Assembly: GCA_900317305.1 (NCBI GenBank)
Contig: ONGG01000039.1
Span: 1-47,199, forward strand
Length of the DNA stretch: 47,199 nt
Reading direction: 5' to 3'
From: an uncultured Prevotellaceae bacterium
Lineage (GTDB): Bacteria; Bacteroidota; Bacteroidia; Bacteroidales; Bacteroidaceae
A program made the translations under genes and the position numbers. Below are positions 17,913 to 26,005 of the stretch, piece after piece (within the stretch, counting starts at the first letter, position 1; each line of letters opens with the position of its first letter). The notes under the pieces are model-generated. The model did not search any database. It saw only the letters and a list, made by a program, of their open reading frames with translations, and had not been told where the DNA came from.

Positions 17913-19124
17913 TTATGCTATAGTGATACTACTTGTACCTGGCATGTCGTCAATGTCGAATCTCTCGAATTCTACATCCTTGATACCTGCTGGAGGTACT
18001 ATATTACCAATAAAAGTGTAATTTTTTATTACAGGGTTTATGCCAATAGATATGCAAGCTCTTTGAATCGAAACTAATTCTGCATCAGAACACTTCTTGT
18101 CAATACGAACTTTGGTAATAACTCTACTCCAATCGATTTTCATATCTTGATACTGTGCCTTCTTGCATTTATTCCGTCTTCCACCATTCATAGGTATAAT
18201 AAAAAATCGTAATTCTTGCTCGTAGGTATAGGCATCACGTTTTAGTGACAAAAGATTTAGAAAAGAGTCTAATGTAAACGAGCCAAAATATTTTTTGTAA
18301 TAAGGTTTTCTTTTTTTGTGCAAGTCCATAATAACATTCTCCGGCTCATATATTATGAGCTTTTCTTCAAATCGCAGACCTGATGCTCTTAATTGTTTAC
18401 GTAACTCAACGATATCTAACTCTAATTGTAAACAATGAGCACCCAGTCCTTGCCCATTAGAATACACTTTCCAGGCAGCTTCACTATTCTTGACTCTAGT
18501 CACACAAGTTGCAAATAATTGGGGAGTTTTGCCTATTGCTGCAGAAAGAGTATAATTGGCGCAATAAAATCTCTGCTCAAACTTGTCTTTCCATTTGCTA
18601 GGTTCAAAGAATCTCCAAGTTCCACAGTAAAGAGAAGTTAAAAAGGCATCCAACGTCATATATCTAAAGACCTTGGTATAACGCATTTCTTCTTTCGATA
18701 AGGAGATTTTTCCCTCAATATCTTCAGTATATCTATATGCAATCTGACGAGCAGGTGTTGTCTCTACCCTAGAGAAATATGTTGTGGATTTCGACTTATT
18801 GATTTCAAAAATTACGACATCCTTGTCATTTACTACCTCATGGGTTATCAAATAAGAAATACCTAACGATAGACTCTGGATTGCTAGCTCAAAGTCATTA
18901 ATAAGTTGATGGTAATCACCATGTATTCCAACAATGGAAAGTGTTCTTTCGTCAACTCCAAAAATAATTAATCCCCCAACAGAATTTGCCATAGCCACAA
19001 CTTTTCGTACCAAGTTGTCAAAAATCCGAGGGATATTGGTTTTGAACTCTACGAGTCTTCCGTCATCTAATTCTCCGTCTACGTATCCATTTTGACATGG
19101 ACGGACTTGTCTAAGGTCTATCAT
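17913..19124 (-). CDS. AlbA_2 (Schlafen-like) plus DUF2971 fusion protein
   Basis: The first ~115 of 403 residues form an AlbA_2/Schlafen-type domain (DGRLVEFKTNIP, VAMANSVGGLIIFGVDE). From about residue 150 the protein switches to a DUF2971-like domain. That part contains KVFRYMTLDAFLTSL, RFFEPSKWKDKFEQRFY, then a Cys/Ser/Trp-rich strand (FATCVTRVKNSEAAWKVYSN) and a late YEQELRFFI, the Y-x-x-E-x-x-R pattern of that family. DUF2971 has no established activity that I can name. AlbA_2 domains bind nucleic acid or nucleotide. The gene sits 80 bp after the ATP-binding regulator and 32 bp before hamA, so it probably belongs to the same operon and may be a second effector or regulator. The domain pairing is unusual. 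Confidence 0.8.
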   Translation of the reverse strand: MIDLRQVRPCQNGYVDGELDDGRLVEFKTNIPRIFDNLVRKVVAMANSVGGLIIFGVDERTLSIVGIHGDYHQLINDFELAIQSLSLGISYLITHEVVNDKDVVIFEINKSKSTTYFSRVETTPARQIAYRYTEDIEGKISLSKEEMRYTKVFRYMTLDAFLTSLYCGTWRFFEPSKWKDKFEQRFYCANYTLSAAIGKTPQLFATCVTRVKNSEAAWKVYSNGQGLGAHCLQLELDIVELRKQLRASGLRFEEKLIIYEPENVIMDLHKKRKPYYKKYFGSFTLDSFLNLLSLKRDAYTYEQELRFFIIPMNGGRRNKCKKAQYQDMKIDWSRVITKVRIDKKCSDAELVSIQRACISIGINPVIKNYTFIGNIVPPAGIKDVEFERFDIDDMPGTSSITIA

Positions 19125-19204
19125 ACTCCATTTTGTTTGTTTTTAGGTATTTGTTTTTAGGTATCCCTTTTTTGTGCAAATAGTCTAACAAATACATCTG
19201 CTTT

Positions 19205-20578
19205 TCAAACAAGCACTATCCATACTCCATCATTATCCTTGCCTTCATGCCTCAAAATTCCTATTTTCTTCAACTGAGAAAGGTCACGTTCGATGGTGCG
19301 TTGACTCACCGACAAAGTCTCCGACATTTGTTTGCCGGTGATTGTCGGAAACTCTTTGATGAGATTGAGTATTTTCTGCTGACGCTCAGTGAGTTTCATC
19401 TCCGACATATCTCCGACATTATCTCCGACATTTGTCGTATCGGCAGTGGCATAGATGATGGTCTGGAATTGAGTCGGAGTAGATTTGAAAACAGGCTTCA
19501 GTTCTTCCTTATACCCATCCAGTGCTTTGGTCTCATTGCAGATGCGAGTTAGTCCGCTGCCACGCTTCTCCATATAGTCCAATTGTGCCATCACATTAGC
19601 GAGTATTGGGTTGCGTCTTTCGGAAGAAACATCTGCGATGTCTAAATCCTGAATCAACATTCCGTTATACATACCTCCAGGGGAAGTGACCACAAGACGG
19701 TCATCATAGATGTCAAGATGAACTTCGCCCCCCATTACAGTATAGTCACGATGGATGAAATGGTTTACCATCGCTTCCAAAACGGCACGTTCCGCATACT
19801 CGGGTTTGTTCTTTCGTCCATTGGCCAATTTTTCCCATCCCTTCTTTGTGTTAGATTTCACAAAGTTCATTACTTCACGAAGCAACATTAACACATTGCC
19901 TGTAAACTCAGCATCATTAATGGCGTCACCTTTTTCCTTTCCATCCCATCGTGTGCAGTATAAACGTGATTGCCATAATGGACAATCATCAGCAAACAAT
20001 GCACCGGCATTTGTGAGGTAACCAGTATTGGTGACAAGTCCAAACGACAAGAGGTACTTCTTGTCCCATTCTTGATGGGCACGTGTCTTGAACGTATTAG
20101 CCAATATCGTGAAAGAATAGTCCTCCACCTTATAATCTGTATGCAAGGAGTCAAATGTTTTGTTTGAGCCTTTCAGCACCAAACGTACCATCTGTTCTGC
20201 TGTCGCTGGTAGACTCTCGTCACCATTACGGACAAAAGCCAATCTTTGACCATCCCCGATGTAATAATATGGGGTATAATGACCTGGGCTTACTTTCAGT
20301 TGTAAAATATGCAATCCGTCTGTTGTGTGAGGAATCATTTCAACATCTGGCAGAGGATCCATATAATCGCGAATCTTGCTACTGATGACTTCGCAAACAT
20401 GTTGCACATCGTCAAGCCCCCTTGCAACGCCATCATTGTTTATACCAAAGAAAAGAGAGCCACCCGAACCATTGGCGAAAGCACTGACACTCTTCAGCCA
20501 ACTTTTTGGTTTCTTTTCTTCAAGCATCAATTTGAAATCGTATGCAGTACATTCTGCGATTAAGGTATCTATTTTCAT
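19205..20578 (-). CDS. AlbA_2/Schlafen-type ATP-binding transcriptional regulator
   Basis: This 457-residue protein has the standard COG2865 layout. The N-terminal AlbA_2 domain (KSVSAFANGSGGSLFFGINN) is followed by a GHKL-like ATP-binding part (AVLEAMVNHFIHRDY, VHLDIYDDRLVVTSPGGMYN, ANVMAQLDYMEKRGSGLTRI). A short NVGDNVGD linker leads to a C-terminal winged helix (ERQQKILNLIKEFPTITGKQ, then SVSQRTIERDLSQLKKIG). Such proteins are putative regulators and are frequent in or beside defence islands. It is the first gene of the leftward cluster that runs into AlbA-DUF2971 and hamAB, with its own promoter at 20630, so it may control the block. It could equally be an independent regulator. Confidence 0.85.
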   Translation of the reverse strand: MKIDTLIAECTAYDFKLMLEEKKPKSWLKSVSAFANGSGGSLFFGINNDGVARGLDDVQHVCEVISSKIRDYMDPLPDVEMIPHTTDGLHILQLKVSPGHYTPYYYIGDGQRLAFVRNGDESLPATAEQMVRLVLKGSNKTFDSLHTDYKVEDYSFTILANTFKTRAHQEWDKKYLLSFGLVTNTGYLTNAGALFADDCPLWQSRLYCTRWDGKEKGDAINDAEFTGNVLMLLREVMNFVKSNTKKGWEKLANGRKNKPEYAERAVLEAMVNHFIHRDYTVMGGEVHLDIYDDRLVVTSPGGMYNGMLIQDLDIADVSSERRNPILANVMAQLDYMEKRGSGLTRICNETKALDGYKEELKPVFKSTPTQFQTIIYATADTTNVGDNVGDMSEMKLTERQQKILNLIKEFPTITGKQMSETLSVSQRTIERDLSQLKKIGILRHEGKDNDGVWIVLV

Positions 20579-20629
20579 TGTATAGATGGCAACTTAATTG
20601 CTAATATGAATTCCTATTCTGTTAATATG

Positions 20630-20637
20630 CAAAGGTA
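20630..20637 (-). promoter_or_regulatory. -7 box upstream of the AlbA regulator and defence block
   Basis: The minus strand reads TACCTTTG followed by CA, a good TAnnTTTG match about 50 bases before the ATG at 20578. No clear -33 TTG is seen. The rest of 20579-20875 is AT-rich with no gene. Confidence 0.5.
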
Positions 20638-20875
20638 CAACATTTTTGTGAAAAAAGACATTACAATCAGTATTTCTATGTAGATTGTTCCATCATATAG
20701 TTGGATAAAAGGTAATTATGAGATAGAACAATAGTTTTTTTGATTGAATGTATTGGGAATATATGAAAAACAGGAAAATGGTTAAATGTTTACAACCATT
20801 TCAGATTCTTTTTATATCTTTGCTTTGTCATTATAGGCATTACAGATTCATTTCGTTTTACTTGATACTCAGTGT

Positions 20876-22708
20876 TTACTCCAAGGCTTTCATCAATGCT
20901 AACTTTAACGGCTCTACTTGTGAAAAGCCCAGACTCTTGTAAATGAGTTCGCCATTAGGATTGTAGATGACGTATACAGGGACACTAGTACCTGATTTGT
21001 AATGTCTTCCCAGTTCTTTAAACTGATCATGAGATAGATAATAGTGTTCTCCCGAAATGGTCTTGGCAATCTCTTTCCACTCGTCGAGTGAAGAGGCGGG
21101 CGAAGTGATGTAAACATAGACGATATTCTTGTTCTTCAGTTCTTGTTTCACTGGTTCCATCTCCTTATGACTCTGTCGACATGGGGCACACCACGTAGCC
21201 CAAAGGTCTAAGAAGATAGTCTTGCCCTCGTAGCGGTCGAGCAGATACTGAAGCGTTTGTTCAGGAGCCACTTTCGCAAGTTCCAGATAGTGGATATTCT
21301 TTGGTAGCCCTTCTTTCTCTATGCTTATTTTGGCCACCACTTCCTGCCGTTTCTGGTCATAAAGTTGCGAAAGGTTGGGGTCATCGAGCAAGGGCATAGA
21401 CTTAATGATATTGCTGTTTAACTCCGACATTGAATGAATAAAACGGAACAAATCTGGTGCGAATCCTTTTTCCTCTGAACCGACAAAAAGCTTCGCCATA
21501 GATTTGAGGCCGCCCTCTATCTGCAAATTGTCGCTGAAGAAGCATTTGGGACGTGTGCGAAAGATGTAGTCACGGAACTCTTGTGTGTTGAAGAGCGAAT
21601 CGCATTCGTTATACATCATATAGAAAATATTACGTTCGTTAACCTGTTCTATCCGTTGGGGGAAAAGTTTAACGAAAGCAGGAGGATTCTGTGAGTTCAA
21701 TATGTTTTTAAGATTGGCTTCCATCAGGGAATCATGTAGAATCACAAAATCGCTTACTGTTTTACATTGCTTGAATGGATTAGGGGAATGAGACGATTCG
21801 TTATTGTCATTCTCCGCGACCCTTGTCATACCTTCGTCAAGTATCCTGTCAGTCTTGGCAAAATAGCCTTTATATCCAATTACCTTTGAGTTTGGATAAT
21901 GATCATCACGCAACATGTCAATCAAGATGGTGACCTCCTTACCTGGGGCAACTAATGGTTGAGCAAAAGAAAAACCGTTAGCGGACATCAGTTCAATCGT
22001 CAAGGATGTGGGATAATACACCTTGCAACTATAGTCGGCACAGCCTTCATCGTCCAGATAGAAACTTGATTTATTGCGGGAGTTAGGATTCGTAATGTCG
22101 AAATAATGTACATTAATATTTAAATCCATCTTCATTCCTTTCTTATAGTTGAGTGCCTTGAAGTGAACAATTGCAGGTTCTTCGCCGAACGTATTATCAG
22201 GCCAAATGTCCTCTTCGGGATAGTCGGCATGGAAGTCTTCAGGCACTGGAGTTTCAATCTTATAATTGTTAGGATGGATATAGTAGAAGGCAAAGTCCCC
22301 CTTCTGAGTACTTTCCAACATATCGAACACCTTTGTGTTTTGAGGTATCGGTTTAAAATGAAGAACAAACTCCTTCTTTCTGGTTTTGGGTGATGTGTAA
22401 GCCATTTCGCCCAAATCTATGCTGTCACTTCCTATAATCTCATAACGCAATCCGTCTGCCTCTATATAACTTTGAGGCGAAAAGCGAAACCAACTTTCCG
22501 GCGGGAAAGTAATTTGCATATACAGCGAAGTCCTATCTTTTTCCAGTTCCACCCTTTTTAACTCAAAAAAACTGTATTGGGTATAACTAACCACAGGTTT
22601 CTCCCATACGACGTTTTTCTGTGCGAAGATACACTCTAACGCCATCAAGACAAAGGTGGAAGTTAGAAGAATACGTTGCAATGTCGTGAAATTAGTATTT
22701 ATGTTCAT
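20876..22708 (-). CDS. TlpA-like thiol-disulfide protein with large N-terminal domain
   Basis: This 610-residue protein has an N-terminal signal-anchor-like segment (RILLTSTFVLMALECIFAQ). A long region of about 450 residues contains beta-rich stretches resembling the DUF4369-type N-domains of Bacteroidetes TlpA proteins. The C-terminal thioredoxin fold has the active site WATWCAPC near residue 500 and a cis-Pro segment (GTSVPVYVIYN). It should reduce or isomerise disulfides in the periplasm. It is the only non-defence cargo gene in the middle of the element. It is not in an obvious operon, and about 600 bases of apparently empty DNA lie upstream. Confidence 0.85.
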   Translation of the reverse strand: MNINTNFTTLQRILLTSTFVLMALECIFAQKNVVWEKPVVSYTQYSFFELKRVELEKDRTSLYMQITFPPESWFRFSPQSYIEADGLRYEIIGSDSIDLGEMAYTSPKTRKKEFVLHFKPIPQNTKVFDMLESTQKGDFAFYYIHPNNYKIETPVPEDFHADYPEEDIWPDNTFGEEPAIVHFKALNYKKGMKMDLNINVHYFDITNPNSRNKSSFYLDDEGCADYSCKVYYPTSLTIELMSANGFSFAQPLVAPGKEVTILIDMLRDDHYPNSKVIGYKGYFAKTDRILDEGMTRVAENDNNESSHSPNPFKQCKTVSDFVILHDSLMEANLKNILNSQNPPAFVKLFPQRIEQVNERNIFYMMYNECDSLFNTQEFRDYIFRTRPKCFFSDNLQIEGGLKSMAKLFVGSEEKGFAPDLFRFIHSMSELNSNIIKSMPLLDDPNLSQLYDQKRQEVVAKISIEKEGLPKNIHYLELAKVAPEQTLQYLLDRYEGKTIFLDLWATWCAPCRQSHKEMEPVKQELKNKNIVYVYITSPASSLDEWKEIAKTISGEHYYLSHDQFKELGRHYKSGTSVPVYVIYNPNGELIYKSLGFSQVEPLKLALMKALE

Positions 22709-23344
22709 GTTTTATTTGATCTGGATGTATTTGTGATGAATTCATAAATGGAAGATGTATTAACTTCTTCTCATAAAAATCCATGAAATATTAAAGTAGC
22801 CAGCTTTGGGGCTTTTCATTCACTTTGGCGACTTCGATCTTGTCATGAGATTTTCATTGTTTATTATGTTGAGTATTGTTACAAAAAGGGCGCGAGTCTG
22901 ATTCTATGCATCCGTTTCAGAGGCATCGCCAAACGCCCTTCGTCCAAATACAAGTCTCAGCCCACGCCTAAACGCGAGCATCAACTCTTATCTTCTTGGA
23001 CATATGATTTTTGGCGAATTTTCTGAAACAAGAATCAAAAAGTCGACGCTTCCCTATGTTTTGATGTCTGTCATTTCCTACCCATAGGTTTTTTTTATTA
23101 GCAAGTGCAAAAATACATGTTTTTTGCAAGAAATCATTCCTTTATTGATGTAATTTACAATCTTTAGCATCTCGCTTGACATTTTTCCCGAAAAAAGTCA
23201 TCCTTTGCGTTCGATATGGCATTACTCCACCACATTCAAGATTCGTTACATTTATTTATCTAAATTAAATTTCTAATAAGCGTTTGAATCTCAGAAGTTT
23301 ATATAATCTGATTTTTCTTTTCCCGGTAAACAAAGGGTTTTGTA
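22709..23344. other. Non-coding AT-rich stretch upstream of the TlpA-like gene
   Basis: I see no credible gene. Two things stand out. AAGGGCG at about 22886 pairs with CGCCCTT at about 22936, giving a possible hairpin with a loop of roughly 45 bases. At 23108-23115 the minus strand has a TATTTTTG -7-like box that could serve the TlpA-like gene with a leader of about 390 bases. Neither is strongly supported. Confidence 0.3.
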
Positions 23345-23612
23345 TTATTCCCACTCAATGGTTGAAGGCGGTTTGGAAGAAATATCATAGCATACCCAGT
23401 CGACACCACGTACCTTATTGATAATTTCATTGGAGACTTTGGCCATGAAATCGTATGGTAGGTGTGCCCAATCAGCGGTCATGGCATCAGTGCTGGTCAC
23501 AGCCCTGAGGGCAACAGGATGCTCATAGGTTCGTTCATCACCCATAACACCGACACTGCGGACAGTAGAGAGAAGAATGGCTCCTGCCTGCCATATTTTG
23601 TCATAAAGGATT
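23345..23612 (-). pseudogene. guaA: GMP synthase (guaA) 3' fragment
   Basis: About 85 codons of the guaA C-terminus are present on the minus strand, from [13 protein letters not shown] through [12 protein letters not shown] and [12 protein letters not shown] to the terminal [11 protein letters not shown] and its stop. The rest of the gene (over 400 residues) is absent: similarity ends at about 23612, where TonB-receptor sequence on the other strand begins. Such a fragment cannot make a functional enzyme. The guaA 3' end is a recurrent integration target of Bacteroidetes and other islands, so this looks like a captured attachment segment from another element. Confidence 0.88.
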
Positions 23613-24289
23613 TCACCATCATCACCTCACTCTTTGCTAATCTTTCAGCCAAATACGAACAGGACTATCAGCCCTTGATGCAAAACCAACTGTTCATCGG
23701 CGATCGTATTTTTACTGCTTTTGTCACTTGTGGGAACAACATTTCCGTCACTCAACTTAATGGCGGCATCAGCAAAGGTCTTTGGTCAGCCAAAATCACC
23801 GTAGGCATTGATGCGTCTTTTGGACACTCCAGTGCCAGGATGATGCGTCAGAACGTGGAACAGCCTTACGCCTCCACCTTCATCACCCTTGCACCCAAGT
23901 TCACTGGCAAATTCACTTGCTGGTTCTCCACTGACTATCGCCTGACTTACACAAACAACCGATACCAGGTCGATGCAGTCAAGGCCATCCACAGTGCTTT
24001 ACGTCAAAACCTCTCCGTTACGTTCCTACCAACCGACCAGTGGCATATTGCCTTCGGTGCAGAACATTACTACACGCGCTTCTCCACCGACCAGACCGCC
24101 AGCATCACTTTCATCGATGCCTCTGTCCGCTGGCTCCTTTCCAAACGCATTGACCTCGCTTTTGTAGCCAGCAATCTCCTTGACGAGACGGACTATCGTT
24201 ACACCTCCTTCGGCTCCCTCTCAGAATCTTTCTATTCCTTCAACATACGACCAAGAAACATTATTATCAAAATGCAAATCAAAATATAG
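23605..24289 (+). pseudogene. TonB-dependent receptor beta-barrel, C-terminal fragment
   Basis: The last ~225 codons of a SusC/TonB-type outer-membrane receptor are present. They show alternating amphipathic strands (GLWSAKITVGIDASFGHSS, WFSTDYRLTY, WHIAFGAEHYYTRF), the typical VASNLLDETDYRY segment and a terminal IRPRNIIIKMQIKI ending in a hydrophobic residue, as barrel proteins do. The N-terminal plug and most of the barrel are missing. The open frame continues upstream only as antisense guaA, so the apparent start at 23462 is an artefact. Together with the guaA scrap this is an illegitimate junction. Confidence 0.78.
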
Positions 24290-24568
24290 TAACGAAGCAA
24301 ATGAAGCAACGAAATGAAAAACGATCCGTTTCTTCTGCTTGTAAAATGAAATGACAAACTGGGCCACTTTAAAAAGTCGGCCTAATCAACCACTGTAGGG
24401 GCATACTTTATGTATTTAATTTTATTGTCATATGGCAAGAGCCATCGGTGGTTGTGTGGAAAAAAGATGCAACTAAGAATGAAAATGAACAGTAAAAAAC
24501 AACAGGAAAAGGAACCATTCTCAATGATGAGCAAAGTGGAAAATGGCAGTTGAGGTTAAGGCCATGAA

Positions 24569-24624
24569 GTGTTCAAAACCCGACAAAAGTGTTCAAAACC
24601 CGACAAATAGGTGTTCAAAACCCC
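24569..24624 (+). repeat. Three direct repeats GTGTTCAAAACCC (20-22 bp period)
   Basis: GTGTTCAAAACCCGACAAA occurs at 24569 and 24589, and a third copy of GTGTTCAAAACCC at 24611. The two-turn spacing on one face of the helix suggests a protein-binding array. It lies about 60 bp before the -7 box of the DUF3853 gene, so it could be an operator or a replication-type iteron. A partial inverted copy (TCAAAACCCCG on the minus strand) lies near 29013-29023, beside the Rep iterons. Bases 24290-24568 hold no gene I can support. Confidence 0.7.
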
Positions 24625-24685
24625 ATTTTTTATCTAAAAAAGAGCGTTTAACTTTTTTTATCTTTCATATCCTTCCTGTTTTTCC

Positions 24686-24693
24686 TAATTTTG
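24686..24693 (+). promoter_or_regulatory. -7 box of the DUF3853 gene
   Basis: TAATTTTG followed by CATC is a strong TAnnTTTG match. It lies downstream of the 20-bp repeats and about 155 bases before the ATG at 24851. Confidence 0.5.
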
Positions 24694-24850
24694 CATCAAC
24701 GGCATTGCCTTTATTGGCATCTTTGATATGTCGAAAAATTGCCGACATCGGTGCTTGCACGCAAGCAAAAAACGTGTGGCATTTGGTGTGCGATGTTTGG
24801 GAAGTTGAAAACCGGGAGAGGGTGCACCAATCTCCCATAATAGTAAAAAT

Positions 24851-25246
24851 ATGGAAGGTAGAACTGAAGACATGTTGAACATGTCGCTTGGTGAGATGAC
24901 CATTGAGGAGTTCACGCCAATACTAAGAAATATCATCTCTGATGAATTCTCAAAATGCAGCAAGGCAATGGCGCTTCCTGCTGACACCAGTGGTCTTGAT
25001 GGTGATTTTGCAGAGAGATTTTATGAAAATCCGAGAATGTATGTCATTGGCATGGAAGGATTGGCGAAGTTCCTCCATTGTAGCGTAAGGACTGCATACA
25101 CATATTTGAAGAGTGGGAAGTACGACGCCGCCATCCATAAGTTTGGCAGGAAATACGTCATAGACAAGAAAATGTTTGAGGAAATACATTTCAAGACAAG
25201 CAAATTTGGAAACAGACGTATCCGTTATGGCAATCTCAACAAATGA
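24851..25246 (+). CDS. DUF3853 family protein (excisionase-like HTH)
   Basis: This 131-residue protein has a compact helix-turn-helix of the DUF3853/excisionase class in its second half. That half contains MYVIGMEGLAKFLHCSVRTA, then the wing FGRKYVIDKKMFEE. The first half is acidic. DUF3853 proteins are recurrent in Bacteroidetes mobilizable and conjugative elements next to mobilization genes, and probably act as small DNA-binding factors for excision, replication or regulation. The start ATG 24851 is preferred over 24875 (MLNMSL) on length; both are possible. The gene precedes a second HTH gene on the same strand. Confidence 0.8.
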   Translation: MEGRTEDMLNMSLGEMTIEEFTPILRNIISDEFSKCSKAMALPADTSGLDGDFAERFYENPRMYVIGMEGLAKFLHCSVRTAYTYLKSGKYDAAIHKFGRKYVIDKKMFEEIHFKTSKFGNRRIRYGNLNK

Positions 25247-25427
25247 ACTGTTCTGATAAATGACCAACTCTGACAAAATCTGTCGGAACACTTGTTTTAT
25301 CGATGAAATCTGGAAAATTTTATCAAATCGAAATCAAAGGTGAAGTAGTGGATTATGAAAATACGGATTCCAAAAATAAAGCGGCTTTTAGTGTGTCATC
25401 GATGTCATCTCCCAAACCAGTGAGGAT

Positions 25428-26000
25428 ATGGCACGACCACCAATCGTATGGACGGATGAAATGTTGGAAGATTTCATCACGTCATATCCCGTCATGTCCA
25501 ATAAGGATCTTGCTGAAAGATTCAAGGTAAGTTTGAACACCGTTCGCCGCAAGGCCAAGGAAATGCATCTTTACAAGTCACCGCTATATCAATCACGCGG
25601 CAAAACCATCGAGACAGTCAAAGAAATGCATGGCAGATATACGGCGAAGGAGATGGCGAAGGAGACAGGTGTGAGTACACGTACCGTTTACCGTATCTGC
25701 CATCAGCACAACTTGGAACTTGGCAAGAAAGAAAAAAGCAAGATTTATAGTCTGGCCGCAAAAAGAATGCTCGATCGAGAACGCCACAAAAAATCATGGG
25801 GGCTTGAGTCAAGCACATTACGATTGATAGGCAAAAGTAAACCGAGGACTGATACAATCAAAGAATTGATAAGCCATGGCTATATCGCCATCAAAGGGAG
25901 TGCTTCAATATATTATAGCAGTAGCATGACGAGGTATAAGGAGCTTGAAAAAAAGGCTGAAGCCTATGGCCTGAAGTTCTTGCTTTGGTGGGAAGGATAG
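25428..26000 (+). CDS. Helix-turn-helix protein of the mobilization region
   Basis: This basic 190-residue protein has two recognisable HTH units: NKDLAERFKVSLNTVRRKAK near residues 25-45 and AKEMAKETGVSTRTVYRICH near residues 70-95. The Lys/Arg-rich C-terminal half is of unknown type and includes an aromatic stretch (GSASIYYSSSMTRYKELEKK). No catalytic domain is visible. It is probably a DNA-binding regulator or accessory replication/mobilization factor of the element. It converges tail to tail with mobB, with only five bases between the stops. I do not recognise a named family. Confidence 0.7.
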   Translation: MARPPIVWTDEMLEDFITSYPVMSNKDLAERFKVSLNTVRRKAKEMHLYKSPLYQSRGKTIETVKEMHGRYTAKEMAKETGVSTRTVYRICHQHNLELGKKEKSKIYSLAAKRMLDRERHKKSWGLESSTLRLIGKSKPRTDTIKELISHGYIAIKGSASIYYSSSMTRYKELEKKAEAYGLKFLLWWEG

Positions 26001-26005
26001 AATCA

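Noticed and set aside
23462-23604. N-terminal part of the plus-strand frame leading into the TonB-receptor fragment
   Set aside because: These codons are antisense to the guaA fragment and show no receptor similarity, so the apparent start is not used for the receptor remnant.
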